Below, in pieces: positions 16,524-23,889 of a DNA stretch of 37,830 bases. The position numbers and the translations under genes are program-made. Source of the DNA: a virus; the IMG/VR virus record IMGVR_UViG_3300028895_000214, positions 1 through 37,830 of that record, one strand, 5' to 3'. The notes beneath the pieces were generated by a model that was not told the origin of the DNA, did no database searches, and saw only the letters and a list, made by a program, of their open reading frames with translations. Numbering within the stretch: position 1 is the first letter of the stretch; the number at the start of each line of letters is the position of its first letter.

Positions 16524-18182
16524 ATGGTCGAACCTTATAAAATACAGCCTCTTTTATATAAGAGATTTATTCGCTTCTTTTACGAGGGCGGTTATAACTT
16601 TTTCAAGGATCCAACAGACCGCGCGGCCCTGGATATCGCGTCAAATGCGGACTGGGGGATCCAGGTCGTTTTTCGGTTCTGGTATCAAACAGGCGGCGGG
16701 AATGACTGGCGGGATATATGCGGGAAATGGAGCGCGGCCCTCGATCCTGGTTATGGCTATCGCTTACAGATTAACTCCCAGGGCGGTTATATCAGACTCG
16801 CCACCAGGGATACAGGGGGCACCGCGAATTTTTACACGTCGACGGTCGGGGGACTGAACGACGGGAAAATATATAACCTGGTTATGTTTCAAGATCGGCA
16901 AGGTTACACTTACTTTAATTATGGCGAGGTCGGGAGCGGTCAGTTATCCCAGCTCGGCGACCGGATCTCTAGCGTCGCGGGCCTGGCGTATAATAACGAC
17001 GGCGGGTTCTTTATCTCGGGCCCGGCTCCGACGGCGCTCCCGACGTCAGTTGTCGACCACGCCCCGTATTTAGGGGATATTTTTCTCGTCCGCGTATTTA
17101 ATGAAATAAACCTCTTGTCCTGGAATTTCACTTTAAACGGAGACATTACCAGGAGAATAGATACTTATGATAAATTCGACGGGGAATATACTAACGATCC
17201 GGCGACACAACCAGGATGCGTTTCGGAATATCTCCTGGACAGTCCGGATCCGGACGCCTGGGATATTATCGCCGACTCCTCCGGAAACGGTTACGATCTG
17301 GAGTCCGTCAACGTCCCGACTCGGGCCTGCTACGGGAACGAGCTAATAAAATGGGACTCGTCGGATCTGGATCCGTCTTTCCATATCGAGGGCCAGGACG
17401 TCTCGAAAGCCGGGGATATCGTCCCCAATATCGCGCGGCACGGCGGTTATGATCCGACGCTGAATAAAGTTAATGACAAAAAGATCTCCCTTCGGGCCGT
17501 GTTTACCGCTAATAATCTCGCCGACCACGACATTAATAAAAATAATGACATGCTTATATTGAACCGACGCAATAATTCTATTTATGATCCATATCGCGAA
17601 CGGTTCGCCAGGTTCTCCACGGCCCGGAGTTTTAACGATACAGAGGAGGAGCTCCATAATTACGTCACCCGACAGACGATCGAGTTAATATGTCCAGATC
17701 CGTTCTGGTATAAGGAATTTAAATTCGCGGATCCTCCGAGCACTCCGACCGAGTTCCTCCTGGACGCCGGGAATAATTACACGGAAATATTTTATGTCAA
17801 TAACACCGGAAACGTCACAGTTTACCCGCGGTTTATGTTTTGTTCTTACGCCTCCCCGAACGGTTACATCGTAGTCGAGAACCTCGTCACCCTGGAGTCG
17901 TTCTCCCTGGGGCTCGTCACTATCGGCACCGCTTACGAGGATCTACTCTGGGAGATGTCGAACGAGGAGGGCGACGACTCCGGGAAATGTTTATATGTCG
18001 ACTGCAACCTGGGCGAGGTTTACGCGCTCGACTATTACGAGTCGAAACAGAAATTTTTTAACGGGGTTTATATTGGACTCGAACCGGGACTCAACAGGAT
18101 AAAAATAACAGGCGGTCAGATCGGCGGGAACCTGGGCGAGATCGGGGTTTTTATGGACTACCAGGAATTAGAGTTTATATAG
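16524..18182 (+). CDS. Distal tail protein with N-terminal lectin-like domain
   Basis: A 552-residue protein. The ATG at 16524 is preferred to the TTG at 16521 because GGAGG (16512-16516) is 7 bases upstream. The C-terminal part (about 270-552) looks like a siphovirus Dit: 'KKISLRAVFTANNLADHD', 'YVTRQTIELICPDPFWY', 'IFYVNNTGNVTVYPRFMF', and a final 'EPGLNRIKITGG'. Residues about 20-265 resemble a LamG/concanavalin-type beta sandwich: 'WGIQVVFRFWYQTGGGNDW', 'GYRLQINSQGGYIRLATRD', 'IADSSGNGYDLESV'. The added domain probably binds host surface sugar. It sits between tape measure and hub, as a Dit should. Confidence 0.75.
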   Translation: MVEPYKIQPLLYKRFIRFFYEGGYNFFKDPTDRAALDIASNADWGIQVVFRFWYQTGGGNDWRDICGKWSAALDPGYGYRLQINSQGGYIRLATRDTGGTANFYTSTVGGLNDGKIYNLVMFQDRQGYTYFNYGEVGSGQLSQLGDRISSVAGLAYNNDGGFFISGPAPTALPTSVVDHAPYLGDIFLVRVFNEINLLSWNFTLNGDITRRIDTYDKFDGEYTNDPATQPGCVSEYLLDSPDPDAWDIIADSSGNGYDLESVNVPTRACYGNELIKWDSSDLDPSFHIEGQDVSKAGDIVPNIARHGGYDPTLNKVNDKKISLRAVFTANNLADHDINKNNDMLILNRRNNSIYDPYRERFARFSTARSFNDTEEELHNYVTRQTIELICPDPFWYKEFKFADPPSTPTEFLLDAGNNYTEIFYVNNTGNVTVYPRFMFCSYASPNGYIVVENLVTLESFSLGLVTIGTAYEDLLWEMSNEEGDDSGKCLYVDCNLGEVYALDYYESKQKFFNGVYIGLEPGLNRIKITGGQIGGNLGEIGVFMDYQELEFI

Positions 18183-18195
18183 AGGAGTTAACCAG

Positions 18196-19992
18196 ATGCC
18201 GGAAATAATACAAACCTCCCCGGACTTTAAACCGATAGTCAGGATATTTGACCGTTATAAGGCTTTAAAATTGACGTTCACGGCCGACAAGCTGGTCGAC
18301 GTCGATTTTAACCAGGATCTCGTCGGCGGGGATAAAGAGTTCAGTTTCGAGATCGACGGGCCTCCCCAGGTTCCAATCGAAATCGGGGATTATGCTTTGA
18401 TCCAGAGGCGCCCGGACGAAAATCCTCTTTTTGTCGGGGAGATCCTCCGGACTCCGATCTCTAACGGGTTACACCTGGGCCAGGCGTCGTTCCCGATTAC
18501 AGTTATTGACGAGCTCAATTATTCCGGCTCCGCCGCGATGATCGCCGCTGGCTGGACGGTTACAGGTTCCGGGATGAACGTCCAGCACTATATCAGCAAC
18601 ACGGCCCAGGAGACGCCGAATTATAATTGCCCGGATCGCTTGTTCGTCCCGGGATATCTCAACGGAATGTATTCGACGCAGAATTGGGGCCCGAACGACG
18701 AGGGCCGTCTGATTTACAGGCCGCCGACTCCGCTTGACATTACAGACAAGTCACTCGTGATATGGGTTAAAATAAGAAATTACGAAGGTCAGACGCTAGA
18801 TTATGACCGGGTCGATTGGGATATCTACTCCGACACGGGAGGCCCTAACGAAGCATTTATGCGGAGTAATAAACTATCTGTTTTCCAGGACTTTTTTAAT
18901 GGAGACTTCGACTCCGAGTCCTGGTATCAATGGCGGATGGACTTTTCATTCGGAAATTACAGCGAAGTCGAGCCGTTATTCGATCCAACTAACGTCGATT
19001 TTATGCGCTGGCGGATCCTTAAAGACTCCGGCTCGTTTACAAATTTTACATTCGTTTTTCAAAAATTCATAATGTTTGAACCGCGGCCGATCTATCCGAA
19101 CGGACGGGCGGAGTATTTTGCTAACACCCGGTTTAAATATTCCGGCCTGGGGTTTTACGGCCGTCTCGCCTACTGGCTCCGGGACGAGGAGCTCGAGTTC
19201 ACGTCTGATTATATCCTCCGGGATATCTGGGGCGAGGGGTTTATGGATCACACGCCCTTTATCGATCACTGGTATAGGACACAAGACATGCCAGATTACG
19301 AGATGCGCGTCGACAGATCCACAGTCCAGGAGATGTCGAACGAGGCCGCGATCCACGCGGGGCACCATATTTTGAGGATCTCACAGCGGACGGGCGACGC
19401 GTATAAAGACACGCCGACCGTCTCCGCGGGGATATTTGCCAAGGGATACGAGCCGACACATTTTCTCCAGGAGGGAGTCCACTTTAATTTTAGAGACGGC
19501 GCCGTCGACGGATCCGGGCTCGTTAATTATATCTCGCTACGAACCGGGCTCGTCGATTACAAGGGAACGTCCCAGGCGTCAAACCAGAAAGTCAGTCAGG
19601 AGTTATTTTATTCTCAGCAGATTTATGGCGAGCGCCGAGTCGTCGGTCAGTCCCCGCAAAATGTCGCCGAGGATATAACACTCGTCGACCGCCGCGCGTT
19701 CGTCGACGCCCGCGACCGCGGGTTCCCGGTTATTGAATTATCGATCTCCGATATCAATTACACTCCAATAATTCGGCCTGGGGAAATAGTCCAGCTCCGG
19801 ACGCGCCAGGGCGCCTCGTTTAATGTCCGGATCCGGTCAATTAATTACAGATTCAGCGACAGCGGTTTTAAAATACGATTAACACTCGGCGAGGCGCATA
19901 GGGCGAACCCTGGGAGAACCCAGCTATATGCGCTCACGTCAAAAGCGCACAAGGGCGTCGATATGATGTCCGCTAATATAACTCAGACATAA
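18196..19992 (+). CDS. Tail hub / tail-associated protein with inserted beta domain
   Basis: A 598-residue protein. The N-terminus (KLTFTADKLVDVDFNQDL, 'EFSFEIDGPP', 'IEIGDYALIQRRPDENPLF') and the C-terminus ('INYTPIIRPGEIVQLRTRQG', 'NVRIRSINYRFSDSGFKI', 'LTLGEAHRANPGRTQLY') have the form of phage tail hub (gp27/Tal-like) proteins. Between about 113 and 298 lies an aromatic and Asn/Asp-rich block (GWTVTGSGMNVQHYISNTAQ) that looks like an inserted carbohydrate-binding-type sandwich. No peptidase motif was seen. The position after Dit supports a hub role. Confidence 0.75.
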   Translation: MPEIIQTSPDFKPIVRIFDRYKALKLTFTADKLVDVDFNQDLVGGDKEFSFEIDGPPQVPIEIGDYALIQRRPDENPLFVGEILRTPISNGLHLGQASFPITVIDELNYSGSAAMIAAGWTVTGSGMNVQHYISNTAQETPNYNCPDRLFVPGYLNGMYSTQNWGPNDEGRLIYRPPTPLDITDKSLVIWVKIRNYEGQTLDYDRVDWDIYSDTGGPNEAFMRSNKLSVFQDFFNGDFDSESWYQWRMDFSFGNYSEVEPLFDPTNVDFMRWRILKDSGSFTNFTFVFQKFIMFEPRPIYPNGRAEYFANTRFKYSGLGFYGRLAYWLRDEELEFTSDYILRDIWGEGFMDHTPFIDHWYRTQDMPDYEMRVDRSTVQEMSNEAAIHAGHHILRISQRTGDAYKDTPTVSAGIFAKGYEPTHFLQEGVHFNFRDGAVDGSGLVNYISLRTGLVDYKGTSQASNQKVSQELFYSQQIYGERRVVGQSPQNVAEDITLVDRRAFVDARDRGFPVIELSISDINYTPIIRPGEIVQLRTRQGASFNVRIRSINYRFSDSGFKIRLTLGEAHRANPGRTQLYALTSKAHKGVDMMSANITQT

Positions 19993-20004
19993 CGTCAGAC
20001 ATAA
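19983..20004 (+). repeat. 10-base direct repeat spanning the hub stop codon
   Basis: TCAGACATAA occurs at 19983-19992, where its TAA is the hub gene stop, and again at 19995-20004. The second copy duplicates the end of the coding sequence into the gap. GAGGGAGAC follows as the ribosome binding site of the next gene. Confidence 0.55.
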
Positions 20005-20014
20005 TGAGGGAGAC

Positions 20015-20722
20015 ATGGGCGGATCTGCAATATTAACGACTTTTCACCTGGACGGCCCGACGGATAACGGGCTCTATCACAATATTTATTATAATCGGAT
20101 CTGGCTCGAGCTGATCCATAGACTGACGGGGAAATCACTCCCGCATTTTATTGTCATGTCGACGGAGTCGTTCGTCCCGTCGATATTCTTTGAGCTCCGA
20201 TATCCAGTTGTTATCGTCCAGGAGGGTTACAATCAACTCGAGCATTTTAACATCGGGCTCGGCTGGCTGGACTCCCTGGGGTTCGATTACGTCTATGTTA
20301 TCGAGCAAGATCTCGCGATCTCTAAGAACGCTTTTCAACTCGCCTGGACGACAGATCTGTTTTTCGGAGACTGCACCGTCGGGACGGATCCCGGGTTCGA
20401 AAAATCTTTTTTCTGCGGGCCAGTCGCGACGCTCAAGGCTAACATGCCGAGCTCGATCTCCCAGGATATCCATATCGAATTAAGATCCGCGTTCGAGTCC
20501 CTGGCGTCACCGTTCGAGCAAAATCACTGGACATATGATCTCCCCGGGTTCGAGGAGATACTCCCGGACGGGGGGATCCCGAGTCTTAAACATCACTATC
20601 CGGCGGAATATTTGTTCGGATATTCCGACCACGCGATCCCGCCGAAGGATCCGAACCGATTATTATTATATTACTTAAACGCGAAACTCGGCCCGGCCCC
20701 GGGGCCGTCGCCAGTTCCGTAA
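20015..20722 (+). CDS. Putative GT-A-fold glycosyltransferase-like protein
   Basis: A 235-residue protein. The N-terminus SAILTTFHLDGP, then 'PVVIVQEGYNQLEHFNIGLG' and 'LDSLGFDYVYVIEQDLAISK', resembles the nucleotide-sugar half of GT-A enzymes, where a conserved Asn-x-Gly helix precedes hydrophobic-hydrophobic-x-D-x-D. Here the acidic motif is EQDL in place of the usual DxD. Two Cys (GDCTVG, FFCGPV) follow. The C-terminus is Pro-rich (PAPGPSPVP). A sugar transfer to virion or cell wall is possible but unproven. It lies between tail and endolysin genes, where an unrelated accessory gene would also fit. Confidence 0.5.
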   Translation: MGGSAILTTFHLDGPTDNGLYHNIYYNRIWLELIHRLTGKSLPHFIVMSTESFVPSIFFELRYPVVIVQEGYNQLEHFNIGLGWLDSLGFDYVYVIEQDLAISKNAFQLAWTTDLFFGDCTVGTDPGFEKSFFCGPVATLKANMPSSISQDIHIELRSAFESLASPFEQNHWTYDLPGFEEILPDGGIPSLKHHYPAEYLFGYSDHAIPPKDPNRLLLYYLNAKLGPAPGPSPVP

Positions 20723-20736
20723 AGCCAGGGCGCCAA

Positions 20737-21150
20737 ATGCCGACGATAGTATCAAAATATTACTCGATCAAGGATATCGCTTGTCAATGCGGATGCGGGT
20801 TCGCGGATCTGCACCCGCTCGTCGTTCACGATCTCGATTCATGTTGCGACATGCTGGGCCGTAAATTACATTTAACGTCGGTTTGTCGATGTCCGGAGCA
20901 TAACGAGTCGCCAGGCGTCGGCGGGGAGCCGAACTCTTACCACACCCGGACGCCATACCGGGTTTTCACATATGCCGCGGATATATGGGTCGGGGATCTC
21001 ACGTTCCCGGAGCGGCACGACTTATTGACTTACGTGTTCACCCGGTTCAATGGAATTGGACTATATCTCAGCAAGGGACGGCCCCGAGGCAAGCTGTTTA
21101 TCCATGTCGACAAGCGGCCATGGGCGCTAAGAACGATCTGGAGCCGATAA
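20737..21150 (+). CDS. Endolysin, M15-family peptidase
   Basis: A 137-residue peptidase that would cut peptidoglycan cross-links at lysis. The M15_3-type zinc motifs are present: 'LTSVCRCPEHNESPGVGGEP' (His55-Asn56 and VGG), His69 and Asp82 in SYHTRTPYRVFTYAADIW, and His123 with Asp125 in FIHVD. Between His69 and the AAD motif lie about 8 residues more than I would expect for this family, and the usual HxxGxAAD spacing is lost. A Cys cluster (CQCGCG, CC) in the N-terminal half is unusual. No signal peptide is present, so a holin is needed. Confidence 0.85.
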   Translation: MPTIVSKYYSIKDIACQCGCGFADLHPLVVHDLDSCCDMLGRKLHLTSVCRCPEHNESPGVGGEPNSYHTRTPYRVFTYAADIWVGDLTFPERHDLLTYVFTRFNGIGLYLSKGRPRGKLFIHVDKRPWALRTIWSR

Positions 21151-21151
21151 G

Positions 21152-21188
21152 TTAACCGGTTGACTTTTTTATGAAAATATGATAACTT
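21152..21188 (+). promoter_or_regulatory. Possible promoter overlapping an AACCGGTT palindrome
   Basis: TTAACCGGTTGAC (21152-21164) resembles the dyad found at 477 and 2836. It contains TTGACT (21160-21165), and TAACTT stands 17 bases downstream (21183-21188). The spacer is AT-rich. This could start the transcript for the genes from 21303 onward. The -10 is poor, so confidence is low. Confidence 0.35.
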
Positions 21189-21214
21189 CGGAGAAGTTCT
21201 TTTAACTTTCTCCG
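21189..21214 (+). terminator. Hairpin downstream of the endolysin gene
   Basis: CGGAGAA-GTT (21189-21198) pairs with AAC-TTTCTCCG (21204-21214) with one bulged T, around a 5-base T-rich loop. No T-run follows the stem. It could be the terminator of the tail-lysis operon or a leader structure for the next transcript. The remaining bases up to 21302 contain only the ribosome binding site GGGAGG. Confidence 0.45.
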
Positions 21215-21302
21215 GCACCACGCGGACGGCGCGGGGCGAATCCAGCAACGGCCCGGGCTGAAATATTAACTTTTTATTGTTACCTTAAAGGGAGGTACTA
21301 CC

Positions 21303-21905
21303 ATGCAACAAAGATCTATCCACTTAACACCGTTAATGAACAACAGGCTTAATAACACAGAACAAGAGTTCGACGACTTGATGGAGCTCGTCAACGGGTT
21401 ACGGACTAACGCGGATCTGAGCCAATACGGATTTTACATTTTCGATAACGATCCGGATCCCAGGACGGGGGAACCTTACAGGTCTGTTTTGATTGACGCC
21501 GATAAGAACGACGAGTCCAGCGAGCGCGTTTTCTCCGGATCTCCGGCCGAGGGGATCCGCTGGCTCAAGTCCGGGGACGAGATGGACTATCAATTAATTT
21601 ATACGCTCTGCGACATGGGCGTCTCGTTCTGTATAGACGCGTTCGGCGATCGGGGCTCTTTTAAACTCGTTAAAAGGATCCTGGAGTTTATCCGCCGGAT
21701 GGAGCTCGGGTTCGGACTCGACTTTCACCAGAGATTTTTTATTTTTAAACGCCTGGTCGTCGCGTTCGGGATCGATAACGATTTAACCGCTCGTAGTTAT
21801 TGCGTCGAGTTATTCGCGGATCTCGAGTCCCCGGACAAGCTCGAGCAGTTCCTGGACGGGCTGGATCGGAAACGGGGACGGGAGGAGGTCGCGAATAATG
21901 GCTGA
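21303..21905 (+). CDS. Unknown protein
   Basis: A 200-residue protein that I do not recognise. It is acidic, with an N-terminal 'NTEQEFDDLMELVNGLR', a mixed middle rich in Asp (DNDPDPRTGEPYRSVLIDAD), and a helical C-terminal half with two Cys ('LCDMGVSFCIDAFGD', 'ARSYCVELFADLESPDK'). No signal or membrane segment. GGGAGG precedes the ATG. It is the first gene after the lysis region and overlaps the next gene by 8 bases, so it opens a small operon (21303-22669). Confidence 0.7.
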   Translation: MQQRSIHLTPLMNNRLNNTEQEFDDLMELVNGLRTNADLSQYGFYIFDNDPDPRTGEPYRSVLIDADKNDESSERVFSGSPAEGIRWLKSGDEMDYQLIYTLCDMGVSFCIDAFGDRGSFKLVKRILEFIRRMELGFGLDFHQRFFIFKRLVVAFGIDNDLTARSYCVELFADLESPDKLEQFLDGLDRKRGREEVANNG

Positions 21906-22134
21906 TAGACTGACAATGAATAATTTACTAGTAAGCGCCAGGGCCGCGATCCTGGAATATAGGAACGACCAGAGGATCCTCGAGACGAAACTCGGATCCG
22001 ACGCTCGGCCGGATAACGCCGACCAGGTCGTCGACGATTATCTTGTCCTGGAGGAGATCAAAAAATATCTCGAGACCGCGGACGAGCTGATCCTCCAGGC
22101 GCAAAATTGTTTGTTAAAAATAAAAACGGTTTAA
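21898..22134 (+). CDS. Small helical protein, unknown
   Basis: A 78-residue, mostly helical and charged protein (ILEYRNDQRILETKLGSD, VVDDYLVLEEIKKYLETADE). The start overlaps the preceding stop by 8 bases, and GGGAGGAGG lies upstream inside that gene. No known motif. The following 46-base gap is an AAACAAACAAAC-type tract plus a ribosome binding site. Confidence 0.65.
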   Translation: MADRLTMNNLLVSARAAILEYRNDQRILETKLGSDARPDNADQVVDDYLVLEEIKKYLETADELILQAQNCLLKIKTV

Positions 22135-22180
22135 CAAACAGGAGACGGAAACAAACAAACAAACCAGAGGAGATTAAAAT

Positions 22181-22669
22181 ATGGATACAAAAGAATTAAT
22201 GAACCATGAGAGGGACGAGCTCGAGGCTAAAATCAAGGATCTCGAGTCCGACGGATCCACTACTTTTTGGAAAGTCAGAGTCGCGCGTATGAACCTTAAA
22301 GAGTTCGATCTCCGCGAAGAATTAATAATAACAGAGAACCGGATCGAGAAACAGGAGGAGACGCTCCGTAAATTGGTCGACGAGCTATACATTAACGCCG
22401 GGTCTCTGGACGACGCGGTCGGAACGCTCGACACTCTGACCGTCGAGGCTTGTCCAGCTGCGGATCTCGTAAAATCCCAAACGTTATTGACCAGGAGCGC
22501 GGACTCCGTAGCTAAAATAACTAATAATATTTCTAACGTCAGCGCCCAGCTCCATAAGTTAACGGAGCTCCGGGGCGCTGCTATGTTACTCGAGAATGAG
22601 ATCAAGGTCGTCGAACACGGACGGACTCAGTTAATATCGGAGGGACTGGAGGAGGGTCTCGATAAGTAA
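22181..22669 (+). CDS. Coiled-coil protein, unknown
   Basis: A 162-residue protein dominated by heptad-like helices: 'HERDELEAKIKDLESDG', 'LREELIITENRIEKQEETLR', and 'QLHKLTELRGAAMLLENEI'. One Cys. No membrane segment. It could be a structural or scaffolding partner of the two genes before it. A GC-rich hairpin directly after the stop suggests the end of this small operon. Confidence 0.68.
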   Translation: MDTKELMNHERDELEAKIKDLESDGSTTFWKVRVARMNLKEFDLREELIITENRIEKQEETLRKLVDELYINAGSLDDAVGTLDTLTVEACPAADLVKSQTLLTRSADSVAKITNNISNVSAQLHKLTELRGAAMLLENEIKVVEHGRTQLISEGLEEGLDK

Positions 22670-22670
22670 A

Positions 22671-22722
22671 GGCCGGGCGGGGAGTCGATCCCCGCTCCCG
22701 GGATCCGGAACCGCCCCGGGCC
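22671..22722 (+). terminator. GC-rich inverted repeat after the coiled-coil gene
   Basis: GGCCGGGCGG (22671-22680) pairs with CCGCCCCGGGCC (22711-22722), with two bulges, around a 30-base GC-rich loop that contains its own palindromes (GATC, CCCGGG, GGATCC). No T-run. A terminator or RNA processing site is likely from the position right after a stop codon. Confidence 0.4.
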
Positions 22723-22776
22723 CTGGGAGGGAGGATCGACAAACCAAATATTAATTTTAAACAGGAGGTCTGAAAA

Positions 22777-23040
22777 TTGCCAGATCCAGGCAAAGCGAAA
22801 TTTAAATCCCGACATTACGCAGTCCGGGAGGCCCGGGAGATCCTGGGCGCGGACAGGTTCGACGACGTCCCGCGCTGGGAGATTTACCGCGCCCTCTCGA
22901 CAATGGGTTACTCCCTCCAGGCAATAGCTAAAATATTCGGCGTCTCAAAGACAGCGGTTTACAAGGCCGTCAGTAAATATTCACAGCCGCCGGACATGGC
23001 ACTCGTGACACGCCTGGAAAACGCCGGGATTGCTACTTAA
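22777..23040 (+). CDS. Helix-turn-helix DNA-binding protein
   Basis: An 87-residue protein starting with TTG at 22777, supported by GGAGG at 22764-22768 with 8-base spacing. Residues about 45-68 (MGYSLQAIAKIFGVSKTAVY) form a clear helix-turn-helix of the RNA polymerase sigma/transposase-like type, with S-x-x-A-I-A-x-x-x-G-V-S-K-x-A-V. The N-terminus is basic. It stands immediately before the repeat-rich non-coding region at 23041-23376 and is a candidate for the protein that binds there. Confidence 0.72.
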   Translation: MPDPGKAKFKSRHYAVREAREILGADRFDDVPRWEIYRALSTMGYSLQAIAKIFGVSKTAVYKAVSKYSQPPDMALVTRLENAGIAT

Positions 23041-23107
23041 ATTAAGCCAGGAGACGGGATCCCGGGCTCCCTGGTAGTATGATGCCCGCCAGGGGGTTAT
23101 TACTTGT

Positions 23108-23142
23108 TAGAGCCGCGTCAGAGCCTCGATCAGAGCCTCGAC
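23108..23142 (+). repeat. Three iteron-like direct repeats
   Basis: Unit CAGAGCCTCGA at 23119-23129 and 23131-23141, with a diverged copy TAGAGCCGCGT at 23108-23118. The repeat distances are 11 and 12 bases, close to one helical turn, so the copies would present the same face to a bound protein. Confidence 0.65.
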
Positions 23143-23152
23143 GGGATCTCGC

Positions 23153-23320
23153 GCCCTGGAGCTGGAGTCGTCCGGTCGTATTCCCAGGAATCGACTCCAA
23201 ATTTGCTGGATGCAAGTCGATAAAATTAGCGAGCTATATTTAAGTTATTTGATTTTATATTATTAAATTATCGGTTTGTCCGATAAATCCTCCCTTTTCC
23301 GACGACTCCAGCTCCAGGGC
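23153..23320. repeat. Perfect 20-base inverted repeat around an AT-rich core
   Basis: The arms 23153-23172 (starting GCCCTGGAGCTGG) and 23301-23320 (ending CCAGCTCCAGGGC) are exact reverse complements over 20 bases, separated by 128 bases. Inside, GGAGTCG (23164-23170) can pair alternatively with CGACTCC (23192-23198), so two mutually exclusive folds are possible. Confidence 0.85.
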
Positions 23321-23376
23321 AACAGGGCACGTTACGCCGTGATTATTAAAATTTAAATACAGAGGAGATCGTAAAC

Positions 23377-23889
23377 ATGAGCGACGATTTTAAAGTCCCG
23401 GTCAGCGACAGTCAGGGACATTCGGTCAATCAATATTTTAGATGTCTCCCGGGACACGAGCGGCAAATAGTTAAAATTGTTTCAAGTCAGCGGTTCCCAT
23501 ACCGGACAAAAGGGGATCTGTTAAGACACGCGCTCAAGAGACATTTAGACTTTCTGGAGGATCTCCAGGGCGACGAGGAGATCCCGTCGGTTACGCGACA
23601 AGTCGATGCGATCCTGGAGATCCTCCACGACGACGAGTATTTCGCGGAGTTCCGGTTTGCCATGGAGAAACTCAAGGAACGCGTAGCAAAGCACGTCGCG
23701 GACGGGAGCGATCCCGAGGCCCGGCGGTTGATCCTGGACGTTATTGCTAAAGTTCACAGGATGCCGAGCGGGTTCTGGCGAAACAAGTATCTTGACACTA
23801 TTAAACTGGAGTTCGGGAAATTTATTAACGGCGGCAAGATGAAACTTGGAAACTTGACGCCGGAGGAGGAGGAGAACGACGATCAATGA
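23377..23889 (+). CDS. Possible ribbon-helix-helix DNA-binding protein
   Basis: A 170-residue protein. Residues about 15-58 (HSVNQYFRCLPGHERQIVKI, then 'RTKGDLLRHALKRHLDFLE') have the form of a ribbon-helix-helix domain: a short beta strand followed by two helices, the second starting after a T-K-G-D turn. The rest is helical and acidic. It is the first gene after the candidate origin, and its stop overlaps the helicase start (ATGA). A regulatory or origin-binding role is inferred. Confidence 0.6.
   Translation: MSDDFKVPVSDSQGHSVNQYFRCLPGHERQIVKIVSSQRFPYRTKGDLLRHALKRHLDFLEDLQGDEEIPSVTRQVDAILEILHDDEYFAEFRFAMEKLKERVAKHVADGSDPEARRLILDVIAKVHRMPSGFWRNKYLDTIKLEFGKFINGGKMKLGNLTPEEEENDDQ

Larger units (their letters stand above)
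23041..23376. other. Structured non-coding region, candidate replication origin
   Basis: This is one of the largest gaps without a gene (336 bases). From left to right it holds a GC hairpin (CCAGGAG 23047-23053 with CTCCCTGG 23067-23074), iteron-like direct repeats (23108-23142), a perfect 20-base inverted repeat (23153-23172 and 23301-23320), an AT-rich core (about 23220-23290), and a 7-bp hairpin TTATCGG/CCGATAA (23268-23286). Iterons plus an AT-rich segment between a DNA-binding protein gene and the replication genes fit an origin. A structured regulatory RNA is the alternative. Confidence 0.5.
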
